This document shows positions 36,994 to 44,568 of a stretch of DNA of 64,000 bases, one piece after another (position 1 is the first letter of the stretch; every line of letters begins with the position of its first letter). Both the position numbers and the translations under genes were made by a program. Under the pieces are notes generated by a model. That model did not search any database and was not told the DNA's origin. It saw only the letters and a list, made by a program, of their open reading frames with translations. The DNA lies in the NCBI GenBank assembly GCA_035934555.1, contig DASYXT010000141.1, positions 124,001 through 188,000 of the forward strand, read 5' to 3'. The stretch comes from DASYXT01 sp035934555. GTDB lineage: Bacteria; Verrucomicrobiota; Verrucomicrobiia; Limisphaerales; UBA8199.

Positions 36994-37677
36994 TCAGGCT
37001 TCCACGAAACGGTAGCCTACACCCCGCACCGTATCCAGAAACTTCCCCGCCGGACCCAGCTTTTCCCGCAGTCGCCGCATGTGTGTGTCCACCGTGCGGG
37101 TATCGATGACGCTGTTATACTCCCAGACATCCCGGAGCAATTGGTCGCGCGACTGGACGCGGCCACGGCGCTCAGCCAGCAACGCCAGCAGCTTAAACTC
37201 CGTCGCCGTCAGGTCGATCTTCTTGCCTCGCCAGGCCACCAAATGGCGCGGTGTATCAATCAGCAGCTCGCCGAACTTATGGATATTGGGGTCCTCCCCG
37301 GCTGGACGCCCGCGCTGAAGGATGTTTTTAACGCGCAAAACCAGCTCGCGCGGACTGAACGGTTTGGTAATGTAGTCATCGGCGCCGAGCTCCAGGCCAA
37401 GAATGCGGTCCAACTCAGCGGCTTTGGCGGTCACCATGACGATTGGAATGCCCGCAGTGGCCGGGTCGCGCCGCAACAGCTTGCAAACCTCCAAACCGTC
37501 CAACTCAGGGAGCATCAAATCCAGCACGATCAGGTTCGGGGTGGTCTTGCGCGCTTTGCGCAAGGCCTCGGCGCCGTCGGCAGCCGTCACGACTTCAAAG
37601 CCCGTTTGGCGAAGGTTGAACTCTACCAGTTCAACCGCCTCAGGCTCATCGTCCACAACGAGGATCTTGGGTTTCAC
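36994..37677 (-). CDS. phoB: Phosphate-regulon-type response regulator PhoB
   Basis: The 227-residue OmpR/PhoB-family regulator has the acidic pair Asp9/Asp10 in ILVVDDEP, the phospho-acceptor Asp53 in IVLDLMLPELDG, and Lys105 in DYITKPFSPREL. The C-terminal winged helix has LTATEFKLLALLAERRGRV, VIDTRTVDTHMRRLREKLG and RGVGYRFVEA, the usual PhoB recognition helix and wing. It is transcribed with phoR directly downstream. Three TGTCAC/TGTAAC repeats at 11-base spacing lie 49-76 bases before its start (37726-37753), consistent with self-activation at a Pho box. Confidence 0.92.
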   Translation of the reverse strand: MKPKILVVDDEPEAVELVEFNLRQTGFEVVTAADGAEALRKARKTTPNLIVLDLMLPELDGLEVCKLLRRDPATAGIPIVMVTAKAAELDRILGLELGADDYITKPFSPRELVLRVKNILQRGRPAGEDPNIHKFGELLIDTPRHLVAWRGKKIDLTATEFKLLALLAERRGRVQSRDQLLRDVWEYNSVIDTRTVDTHMRRLREKLGPAGKFLDTVRGVGYRFVEA

Positions 37678-37725
37678 GTCTCCACCTCAGTAGCACGCCC
37701 GGCCTGGGGCGACAACGCCCGGTTT

Positions 37726-37753
37726 GTGACAACCGGGTTACAGTCCAGTGACA
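37726..37753 (-). promoter_or_regulatory. Pho-box-like triple direct repeat upstream of phoB
   Basis: Read on the minus strand, TGTCAC (37753-37748), TGTAAC (37742-37737) and TGTCAC (37731-37726) are spaced exactly 11 bases apart. PhoB dimers bind direct repeats of a TGTCA-type element with an 11-base period. The site is upstream of phoB and just beyond the stop codon of the oxidoreductase gene at 37756. It is a pattern match with no footprint. Confidence 0.6.
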
Positions 37754-37755
37754 AT

Positions 37756-39114
37756 TCAGATCGCCCAGGATAATCCGCGCACTGACCACCCATCCCGGTA
37801 TGGTCGGGCCACCAGGCGGTTGGCTGCCATCGAGTCGAACTCAAGCTTTGCGCTGTTCCAGTGCAGGGTCGTTTTTGGAAAATGTGAAGCGACGCCCCCG
37901 AGCAGCACCGCCTCGGTCAGCGGGCCGGCGTAACTGAAGGAAGCGGCCGTGCGGGCCTCGCCCTGACACGCGGCAATGAACTCGCCCCAGTGATCGCCGC
38001 CTTCTACCTCCGGGTATTTGAAATCTTTGAACCGCTTATCGGGATACAGCAGCGGCCGGGACCAATGCGGCAGCACGAGTGTTCCGTCAGTGCCGACGAA
38101 AATCGAACCGGTTTCGGGCCGCTCATCCCCTTCCAACAACGCCAGCACCTCGGCGGGTGGCTTGGACGCCCCGTCATACCAGGTGAGATTCACAGTCGGG
38201 CCCGCGGTATAAGTCGTCCCCGGGAACACATATTCGATGTGCGAATCCAGCGCCCAATTCCACTGGTTCGGCGCCGCACCTTCCGACCGCACCGAAAGCG
38301 GCGCGGTGAGGCCAAGCGAAGTAAAAACCGGATCGAATAAATGGCAGCCCATGTCACCGAAGGTGCCGGTGCCGAAATCCAGCCGCTTGCGCCAGTTGGC
38401 GGGGTGATAATACGCGTTGCCGATAAACGGGCGAGTAGCGCAGACGCCTAACCATAAATCCCAGTCGAATCCCTTCGGGATTGGGTCGGTTTCCTTGGGC
38501 AGCGGCGTGGGGTCGCCCCAGGATTTGGGGCACCAGGAATGCACCTCTTTGATCTTGCCGATAGTGCCGGCCTGGATGAGCACCGTCGCCATCCGGTAAA
38601 ACGACGTCGCGTGAATCTGAATTCCCATTTGCGTGACGCATTTTCCCCGGGACGCCATCTCGGTGAGTTTACGCACCTCGTGCAGGTCGTGCGCGAGAGG
38701 TTTCTGGCCATAGACATTCTTGCCCAACTCGAGAGCGCTCATGCCAATCGGCGCGTGCATGTGGTCCGGCACGGACACGTTCACCGAATCGATGCGTTTG
38801 CCTTCCTGGTCGAGCAGCTCGCGCCAATCCTGGTAAATCCGCGTGGCGGGGAATCGCTTCTTTAAGTCGGCTGTCCGATTCAGATCGACTTCCGCCACCG
38901 CCACCAACTCGAACTGCTTGTACTTCGCAAACTCGGTAATGTCCGACCAAGCCATGCCGGCGGCCCCAAAGCTCGCGTGCCGCACCATGCCATTGGGCGA
39001 TTGCTTCGCCCAACCGCGCGCCAGAAAAGGCCCACCCAGCGCGGCTGTGCCGAGGGTTTTAAGGAACGCGCGACGGGTGAACGGATGCGAAGAACGCTGC
39101 GAAGACTTGAACAT
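37756..39114 (-). CDS. Tat-exported Gfo/Idh/MocA family oxidoreductase
   Basis: The 452-residue protein has a twin-arginine signal (PFTRRAFLKTLGTAALGG). The Rossmann-like N-terminal domain has a nucleotide-binding start in ASFGAAGMAWSDI, and GQKPLAHDLHEV takes the place of the usual EKP motif. The C-terminal domain has TGTFGDMGCHLFDPVF. Members of this family are often found near sugar catabolism genes and act on sugars or inositols with NAD(P). The glycine pattern of the dinucleotide site is less perfect than in the copy at 16209, so cofactor binding should not be assumed. ATG at 39114 gives an RR motif near residue 14. The phoB Pho-box-like site follows its stop codon. Confidence 0.85.
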   Translation of the reverse strand: MFKSSQRSSHPFTRRAFLKTLGTAALGGPFLARGWAKQSPNGMVRHASFGAAGMAWSDITEFAKYKQFELVAVAEVDLNRTADLKKRFPATRIYQDWRELLDQEGKRIDSVNVSVPDHMHAPIGMSALELGKNVYGQKPLAHDLHEVRKLTEMASRGKCVTQMGIQIHATSFYRMATVLIQAGTIGKIKEVHSWCPKSWGDPTPLPKETDPIPKGFDWDLWLGVCATRPFIGNAYYHPANWRKRLDFGTGTFGDMGCHLFDPVFTSLGLTAPLSVRSEGAAPNQWNWALDSHIEYVFPGTTYTAGPTVNLTWYDGASKPPAEVLALLEGDERPETGSIFVGTDGTLVLPHWSRPLLYPDKRFKDFKYPEVEGGDHWGEFIAACQGEARTAASFSYAGPLTEAVLLGGVASHFPKTTLHWNSAKLEFDSMAANRLVARPYRDGWSVRGLSWAI

Positions 39115-39174
39115 GCCCAAAAACAGAGCAAAAGCGCAGCCGGTCGTCAATGGCAAAGCCGCATTAGCCGCGGA

Positions 39175-39200
39175 GCGCGGACTTTCTTGTCCGCAGCAAC
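39175..39200. repeat. Partial arm of palindromic repeat family B
   Basis: gcgcggactttcttgtccgc followed by agcaac matches a single left arm of the complete copies, with the central TTTAG changed to TTTCTTG. It stands alone about 60 bases from complete copy 3. Confidence 0.65.
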
Positions 39201-39261
39201 GTGCCCCGCGTGAGTCGGCAGCAAATGGTGTAACCGCGCTCCCTCGGTGACGGCCGGCGGA

Positions 39262-39351
39262 GCGCGGACTTTAGTCAGACTTTAGTCCGCAGCAAAGTCC
39301 GATGGGGCGAGATTTTCGAACGTTGCTGCTGACTAAGGCTAAAGTCCGCGC
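39262..39351. repeat. MITE-like palindromic repeat family B, complete copy 3
   Basis: The left arm (39262-39294) contains two tandem copies of gactttagtc, and the right arm (39323-39351) has a diverged counterpart ctgactaaggctaaagtccg. The element ends cgcgc like copies 1 and 2. It occupies the gap between the Tat oxidoreductase and HIT genes, which are divergent. Confidence 0.78.
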
Positions 39352-39402
39352 TCCGACGCTCCGGCTTTTGACAACGCGGAGCTGCGTCACTACACTACAG
39401 CC

Positions 39403-39924
39403 ATGGAATCGCTCCACGCGCCATGGCGCATCGAGTACATCCTGGCTCCTAAACCCGAAAGGGTGGAGAGTCTTTTCACCCGCATCGCCCAATCCAATGA
39501 TGACGAAGCCAATTATGTGCTGGCGCGCGAGCGGACCTGCTTTGCACTGCTCAATACGTTCCCTTACACCGGCGGACACCTGATGGTGGTGCCCTACAAA
39601 CAAGTCCGCGACCTCAACGGCCTCACCGACGAAGAACTGGCCGGGTTGCTCAAGTTGACGCGCCGTTGCCAGGCCGCGCTCATCCAGGTCATGAAGCCCG
39701 AGGGCTTCAATATCGGGATTAACGTGGGCAAAGTCGCGGGGGCGGGCATCCTGGAGCATCTGCACCTGCATGTGGTGCCGCGCTGGCAGGGCGATAGCAA
39801 CTTCATGCCGGTGCTGGCCGGAACGACGGTGGTTCCGCAGGCGCTGAAAGAACTCGCCGCCCAATTGCGCGCAGCCCTGGCTTCCGATAACATGCCACCC
39901 CGAAGCCCACAGCATGTCGGTTGA
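39403..39924 (+). CDS. HIT-family nucleotide hydrolase/phosphorylase
   Basis: The 173-residue cytoplasmic protein has the histidine triad ILEHLHLHVVPRW with His119, His121 and His123. Upstream are NTFPYTGGHLMVVPYK and GFNIGINVGKVAGAG, the usual nucleotide-binding elements. The N-terminal APWRIEYI resembles HIT proteins with AP4A phosphorylase/hydrolase activity, so dinucleotide polyphosphates are the best guess for the substrate. The last 11 bases overlap phoH, which makes a joint HIT-phoH-ybeY transcript likely. Confidence 0.88.
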   Translation: MESLHAPWRIEYILAPKPERVESLFTRIAQSNDDEANYVLARERTCFALLNTFPYTGGHLMVVPYKQVRDLNGLTDEELAGLLKLTRRCQAALIQVMKPEGFNIGINVGKVAGAGILEHLHLHVVPRWQGDSNFMPVLAGTTVVPQALKELAAQLRAALASDNMPPRSPQHVG

Positions 39925-40897
39925 AACACTCCATTTCGAGAACGCGCGACGCGCCCAGCAGCTTTTTAATAACGATCCGCATAATCTTCAGGCGATCGAA
40001 CAGCAGCTCGGGGTCAAAGCCACCTCGCGCGAGGGCTGGATCAAGCTCGAAGGCGAAGCCGATGCCCTCGACCGCGCCAAGCATCTGTTCCTGATGCTCG
40101 AGGAATCGTTGAACGCCGGCTCGCCGGTCCGGCAACGGGAATTCTCGCACGCACTTAACATCGTCAAGAACGAGGGCGTCGGCATGCTCAAGGACCTTCT
40201 CTCGGACAGGGTGCTGACCTCCGAAAAAAAGCCGGGAGTGACGGCCAAGACGGTTGGGCAGAAGAAATATCTCGACGCAATTCGGCATCACGACATCACC
40301 TTCGGAGTGGGCCCGGCCGGAACGGGCAAGACCTACCTGGCGGTGGCGATGGCACTGGCGGCGTTGCGCGACGGGCGCGTCTCGCGCATTGTGCTGACCC
40401 GTCCGGCGGTGGAGGCCGGGGAGGCGCTGGGCTTTTTGCCGGGCGATCTTTATGAAAAGATCATGCCTTATTTGCGCCCATTGCACGACGCGCTCCATGA
40501 TATGCTGCCGGCGGAGGAAATACAGAAGCAGACCGAGCGCGGCGTGATTGAAATCGCGCCTTTGGCTTACATGCGCGGGCGCACGCTCAACCATGCTTTC
40601 ATAATTCTGGACGAGGCGCAGAACTCGACGACCGAACAGATGTTCATGTTTCTGACGCGGCTGGGGATCAACTCGAAAGCGGTGATTACAGGCGACGAAA
40701 CGCAAATCGATTTGCCGGCGCAAAAGCGCTCGGGGCTGCTCGAGGCGCACCGGGCCTTGAAAAACATCGAGGGGATCGCCATCGTCGAGTTCACCCGCCG
40801 CGATATCGTGCGCCATGCACTCGTCCAGCGCATCGTCGCCGCTTACGAGGAGCACCGCGGTGTCGCCCATTCCCATGGGCCGCGGCAGGAACACTGA
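39914..40897 (+). CDS. phoH: PhoH family ATPase (PhoH-like)
   Basis: The 327-residue protein has a short N-terminal RNA-binding-type region and a RecA-like ATPase core: Walker A GPAGTGKT at residues 133-140, RPAVEAGEALGFLPGD, Walker B IILDEAQN with LDEAQ at 232-236, and a sensor segment VITGDETQIDLP. PhoH-like ATPases are linked to RNA metabolism and are often encoded with YbeY, as here. The Pho name comes from a phosphate-regulated relative; no Pho box is seen before this gene. It overlaps the HIT gene by 11 bases and ybeY by 23 bases or less. Confidence 0.93.
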   Translation: MSVETLHFENARRAQQLFNNDPHNLQAIEQQLGVKATSREGWIKLEGEADALDRAKHLFLMLEESLNAGSPVRQREFSHALNIVKNEGVGMLKDLLSDRVLTSEKKPGVTAKTVGQKKYLDAIRHHDITFGVGPAGTGKTYLAVAMALAALRDGRVSRIVLTRPAVEAGEALGFLPGDLYEKIMPYLRPLHDALHDMLPAEEIQKQTERGVIEIAPLAYMRGRTLNHAFIILDEAQNSTTEQMFMFLTRLGINSKAVITGDETQIDLPAQKRSGLLEAHRALKNIEGIAIVEFTRRDIVRHALVQRIVAAYEEHRGVAHSHGPRQEH

Positions 40898-41381
40898 CCC
40901 TGTGCGCGGGCTTGTGTATGTGCGCAACCGGCAGGGAACACGCCGGGTGAATACCCGCGCGTTACAAAGAATCGCAAAACGGTTTCTCGCGGGCGTCTCA
41001 CCGGGCGGCTTCGAAGTGGGGTTTTATCTCGTCGGAGAAGTGGAAATGACGCGGCTAAATGAGACTTACCTCCGGCACAAAGGCTCAACCGATGTAATCA
41101 CGTTCGACTATGCCGAGCCAGCCGAGCGCCAGCGGCTAAAGGGGGAGATTTTTATTTGTGTAGACGAAGCGGTGGGCCAGGCGCGCCGGTTCCGCGCGAG
41201 CTGGCAAACCGAGCTGCTTCGCTATTTGGTGCACGGGGTGCTCCATTTGTGCGGATACGATGACCAGCGGGCAAGTGACCGGCGCAAAATGAAGCGCGAA
41301 GAAGACCGGCTGGTATCCGAGTTGCGCCGGCACTTTCGGGTTGCCGATCTGGGCTTGCCTCGCTCGCGGCGCTTACCTTAG
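40875..41381 (+). CDS. ybeY: YbeY-type rRNA maturation endoribonuclease with altered metal site
   Basis: The protein has about 168 residues and is similar to YbeY, which takes part in 16S rRNA 3'-end maturation and 70S quality control. Conserved segments are LNETYLRHKGSTDVITFD, GEIFICVD and LLRYLVHGVLHLCGYDD. The family motif is HGxLHLxGYDH with three zinc-binding histidines. Here His120 and His124 are present but the third histidine is Asp130. The start is unclear: ATG 40875 lies inside phoH, while GTG 40902 or 40914 follow the phoH stop. It is placed after phoH as in many bacteria. Confidence 0.85.
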   Translation: MGRGRNTDPVRGLVYVRNRQGTRRVNTRALQRIAKRFLAGVSPGGFEVGFYLVGEVEMTRLNETYLRHKGSTDVITFDYAEPAERQRLKGEIFICVDEAVGQARRFRASWQTELLRYLVHGVLHLCGYDDQRASDRRKMKREEDRLVSELRRHFRVADLGLPRSRRLP

Positions 41382-41400
41382 GCTGCGCGGCAGCCGATCT

Positions 41401-42795
41401 ATGAATACTTCGATCCGTTTCCGCCTCTTCGCCATGATGGTGCTGGAGTTCTTCATCTGGGGATGCTGGCTGCCGCTCATTTACGGTTATCTCCCCAGCC
41501 TCGGCTTTTCCTCCTCCGAACCGCCCGCTGCCCTGGTCCCATTGATTCCTCACTGGCTGCCCTGGTGGCTGAAGGTGTTGATGTCCGAGCAGGCGCTGGT
41601 TTTGAATGCATTCCCGGTGGCCGCAATCGTCGGCATGTTTTTCAGCAACCAATATGCCGACCGCCACTTCTCGGCGGAGAAATTCCTGGCCTTCAGCCAC
41701 CTGGTTGGCGGCGTGGCGATCCTCTCGCTGGCGTTCACGCGCAGCTTTTGGCCTTTCTTCATTCTGATGCTGCTCCATTGCTTGCTGTACGTGCCGACCA
41801 ATTCAATCGCCAACTCGATTGCGTTTGCGAACATGAAAGACCCGCAAAAGGAGTTCGGGCTCGTGCGGGTCGGCGGCACCATTGGCTGGATTCTCGCCGC
41901 GTGGCCCTTCACGCTCATCCTGGTGGATTGGGATAAGGTGCACGCCGCCAATCCCCAGGGGCTGGTGAACTGGCTGGGCACCGTCTTCGGCTCTGGCCTG
42001 ACTGGCGAAGCGCTTCAACGCGGCGCGCGCTCGACCTTCATCGTCGCCGGCATTGCCTCGCTGGTGCTCGCCGCCTACAGCTTGACCCTGCCACACACGC
42101 CACCCCGCAAGGTGGAGAAAGGGGCAGACCGTTTTGCCTGGCTCGAATCATTCAAGCTGCTCAAGCAGCCGTTCATGCTCGTGCTTTGGCTGGTCACCTT
42201 CGTCGATGCGTTCGTCCTCTACAGTTACTTCAATTGGACGGGCACGTTCCTGGGCACCAGCGCGGCGGCGGGCGGCGTCGGCATCAAGGGCAACTGGATC
42301 ATGCCCGTGATGAGCCTGGGCCAGGTGGCCGAAATGCTGACGATGTTCATCCTGGGAGCCACCCTCAAGCGCCTCGGCTGGCGCGTCACCATGGTCATCG
42401 GCATTCTCGGGCATGCCGCGCGGTTCAGCGTGTACGCCTTTTGGCCCGCAGCGGTTCCCGTCATTATCGTCCAACTGCTGCACGGCGTTTGTTATGCGTT
42501 CTTCTTCGCAACGGTGTATATTTTCGCCGACGAATACTTTCCCAAAGATGTCCGCGCCAGCGCCCAGGGCTTGTTCAACATGATGATTCTGGGCATTGGC
42601 TCGTTGGTGGCCAATTCCATCTGCCCATATCTGATGCAGTCGAAGTTCACGCACAACGGCGTCACCGATTTTCGCGGCCTGTTCCTGGTGCCTTTAGCCG
42701 CCGCGTTGGGGGCGGCCATCGCTTTGGCGCTTTTTTTCCGTCCGCCTGCCCTGCCCGCTCCGGCCCCAGCCCGCGAAGCGGCCGTCGCTGCTTAG
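41401..42795 (+). CDS. Nucleoside:H+ symporter-like MFS permease
   Basis: The 464-residue protein is an inner-membrane transporter with about 12 helices. The start NTSIRFRLFAMMVLEFFIWGCWLP and the sequence YVPTNSIANSIAFANMKDP are typical of the NupG/XapB nucleoside transporter family. FGLVRVGGTIGWILAAW and YFPKDVRASAQGLFNMM are also present. Such proteins import nucleosides or, in environmental bacteria, other sugars; the substrate is not readable. ATG at 41401 was chosen over an upstream one at 41341 because the first helix begins soon after. It follows ybeY by 19 bases, although a functional link is doubtful. A hairpin at 42812-42868 lies after the stop. Confidence 0.85.
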   Translation: MNTSIRFRLFAMMVLEFFIWGCWLPLIYGYLPSLGFSSSEPPAALVPLIPHWLPWWLKVLMSEQALVLNAFPVAAIVGMFFSNQYADRHFSAEKFLAFSHLVGGVAILSLAFTRSFWPFFILMLLHCLLYVPTNSIANSIAFANMKDPQKEFGLVRVGGTIGWILAAWPFTLILVDWDKVHAANPQGLVNWLGTVFGSGLTGEALQRGARSTFIVAGIASLVLAAYSLTLPHTPPRKVEKGADRFAWLESFKLLKQPFMLVLWLVTFVDAFVLYSYFNWTGTFLGTSAAAGGVGIKGNWIMPVMSLGQVAEMLTMFILGATLKRLGWRVTMVIGILGHAARFSVYAFWPAAVPVIIVQLLHGVCYAFFFATVYIFADEYFPKDVRASAQGLFNMMILGIGSLVANSICPYLMQSKFTHNGVTDFRGLFLVPLAAALGAAIALALFFRPPALPAPAPAREAAVAA

Positions 42796-42811
42796 GCATG
42801 CCGGCAATGGC

Positions 42812-42868
42812 AAATAGCAAATTCTCAATACTCAATTTTCAATCTTGAGCATTGAGTATTTTGCATTT
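42812..42868. terminator. AT-rich bidirectional terminator-like hairpin
   Basis: aaatagcaaattctcaatac followed by tcaa (42812-42835) is complementary, with few mismatches, to 42845-42868 (ttgagcattgagtattttgc followed by attt). The loop is ttttcaatc. It sits between two convergent MFS genes. The caatgctcaatg-like words recall the AT-rich sequence at 12080-12110. Confidence 0.65.
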
Positions 42869-42900
42869 TGTCCTGCTTGCGCTTAGAGCGAATGCCTCGC

Positions 42901-44406
42901 TCACTCCGCCCGCCCCGCTTCCTGGACTTGAATAAAGCGCCGGAACAATACCAGGCCGACTGGCGCAATCGACGCCGTCAGAGCCACAATGAGCCATAAC
43001 GTGCCCGAGTGCCGCGGGCCGTGCTCGGGGCAAAAATTGGTGAGCAGGAACCCCGAAAAGCTCCCCACCAGCACCTTCGCGACCAGGAAAGGAACATATG
43101 ACAGCGCGCTATACGACGCCTCCTGGCCCTTGGGCGCAATGGCCGCCGCGTATTCATACACCCGCGGCGAGTAGAACGCCTCGCCAAAAGACAGCAGCAC
43201 CACAAACAACGCGATCATCACGTAGTAAGGATGCACGGGCACCGCAGCCGCCAACCCCAGGTAACGGTGGCCGACCAAATCTCCCAACCATCCGTGCGCC
43301 AGGGATTGAAACCAGGCCGGCGGCAACGCCATGATAAAGACCGATGCGGCTGAGAGTGCGCCACCCAGGATCACCATCTTATACGCCGAGAATCGCTGCG
43401 TGAGCGCGCCAACCACCGGCGCCAGCGGGATAATCAGGATGTAGTTGATCCCCACCAGCATCCCAATCGGCGCCCCCTCCCCCAGCTCCCGCACGCCGAA
43501 CTTGGGATAGACGTAATCGAGCTGTTTATAAATCAGCTTGATGAAGGCGATGAACAGTAGAAAACCCAACAACCGGTAGAAACCGCTCTGCCGGAAAAGC
43601 CCGCGAAAAAGGCGCGCGGCCTCAACGGCTCCTTCGCGCGTCGTGAGCCAAATGGATTCCCAAAGCGGGCAGCCCGCATACTTGGGCTGCTGCGGGGCCA
43701 GGGTCACACCGGTGTCGGTCGCTTCCGCTCCGCGTCGGAGCAAATAGATGAACGGCAGCACCGATAGCTCCAGCCCCAGGCTGGCCAGAAACAGCGTGCG
43801 GTAGGTAGAGATTTGCACACCCAGGACGCCCCAGTGGCCGTACTCGCCCAGCCCGTGCCGCAGCTTGTCGAAAATATACGCCGCCAGCAGAAACCCCAGG
43901 TTCATCATCGTGTAGGAAATCGAGAACGAAACCGAACGCTGCCGCGTGTTGGAATACCGGCGAACGCTGGCCACCAGCACCGGCCCGCCCAAAGCCTCCC
44001 CTAACGCCAGGGGAAACAGGCCGGCCAGCAGCGCCAGCCATCGCCAGGGCGTGAACACCAGCACCGCCCGCGCAAACGCGCAAATCCACGTGCCCAGAAA
44101 AAATGTTCTGCGGAACCCAATCGCGTCCGTCAGCGACCCGACCACCAGAGTAAAAGCGGTGATCGCCACCGACCATGCCGCGACCAGCCAGCCGGCTTGC
44201 CCATCGCTGTAGCCCAGGTCCGACGACAGCCACAGCACTAACGTCGAATTGGTGAGCGCATAGGCGGCAATCGCCAGGAATTTGACCATGAACACCAGCC
44301 ACAGCTCGCGGATCGCGCTCTGGAGGACCAGGAATTTATCGAGGAACCGCAGCCACGCCGGGCGGACCGCAGGGGTCAGGGTAACGGCTGGCTCGGCAGG
44401 TGTCAT
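42901..44406 (-). CDS. MFS transporter
   Basis: The 501-residue protein has about 12 hydrophobic segments. The MFS loop motif between helices 2 and 3 appears as GSLTDAIGFRRTFFLG. Other segments are SVSFSISYTMMNLGFLLAAY and GINYILIIPLAPVVGALTQRF. No specific family assignment is secure; the first helix region is similar to POT/peptide-type MFS members. The substrate is unknown. It converges with the nucleoside-type permease and is followed upstream by a 162-base gap with a few GC-rich hairpin fragments. Confidence 0.82.
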   Translation of the reverse strand: MTPAEPAVTLTPAVRPAWLRFLDKFLVLQSAIRELWLVFMVKFLAIAAYALTNSTLVLWLSSDLGYSDGQAGWLVAAWSVAITAFTLVVGSLTDAIGFRRTFFLGTWICAFARAVLVFTPWRWLALLAGLFPLALGEALGGPVLVASVRRYSNTRQRSVSFSISYTMMNLGFLLAAYIFDKLRHGLGEYGHWGVLGVQISTYRTLFLASLGLELSVLPFIYLLRRGAEATDTGVTLAPQQPKYAGCPLWESIWLTTREGAVEAARLFRGLFRQSGFYRLLGFLLFIAFIKLIYKQLDYVYPKFGVRELGEGAPIGMLVGINYILIIPLAPVVGALTQRFSAYKMVILGGALSAASVFIMALPPAWFQSLAHGWLGDLVGHRYLGLAAAVPVHPYYVMIALFVVLLSFGEAFYSPRVYEYAAAIAPKGQEASYSALSYVPFLVAKVLVGSFSGFLLTNFCPEHGPRHSGTLWLIVALTASIAPVGLVLFRRFIQVQEAGRAE

Positions 44407-44568
44407 TCTGGGGACAACTTACAAAGAGTGCGGCGCAATTTCCCAGACCAAAGTTCGCCACACTGCAAGGCAGCGGCGGTTCTCCCTCCGTCGGCAGCAC
44501 CGGGGTGAGGGCGCGCTCTAAAAGTCGATTAGGCCTGAGCCCTCAAATCAACTCGCGTAAAGCGCCGG

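Noticed and set aside
19169..39351. Family B repeats as insertion sequences
   Set aside because: None of the copies is long enough to encode a transposase and no transposase remnant was seen between the ends, so they are reported as repeats only.
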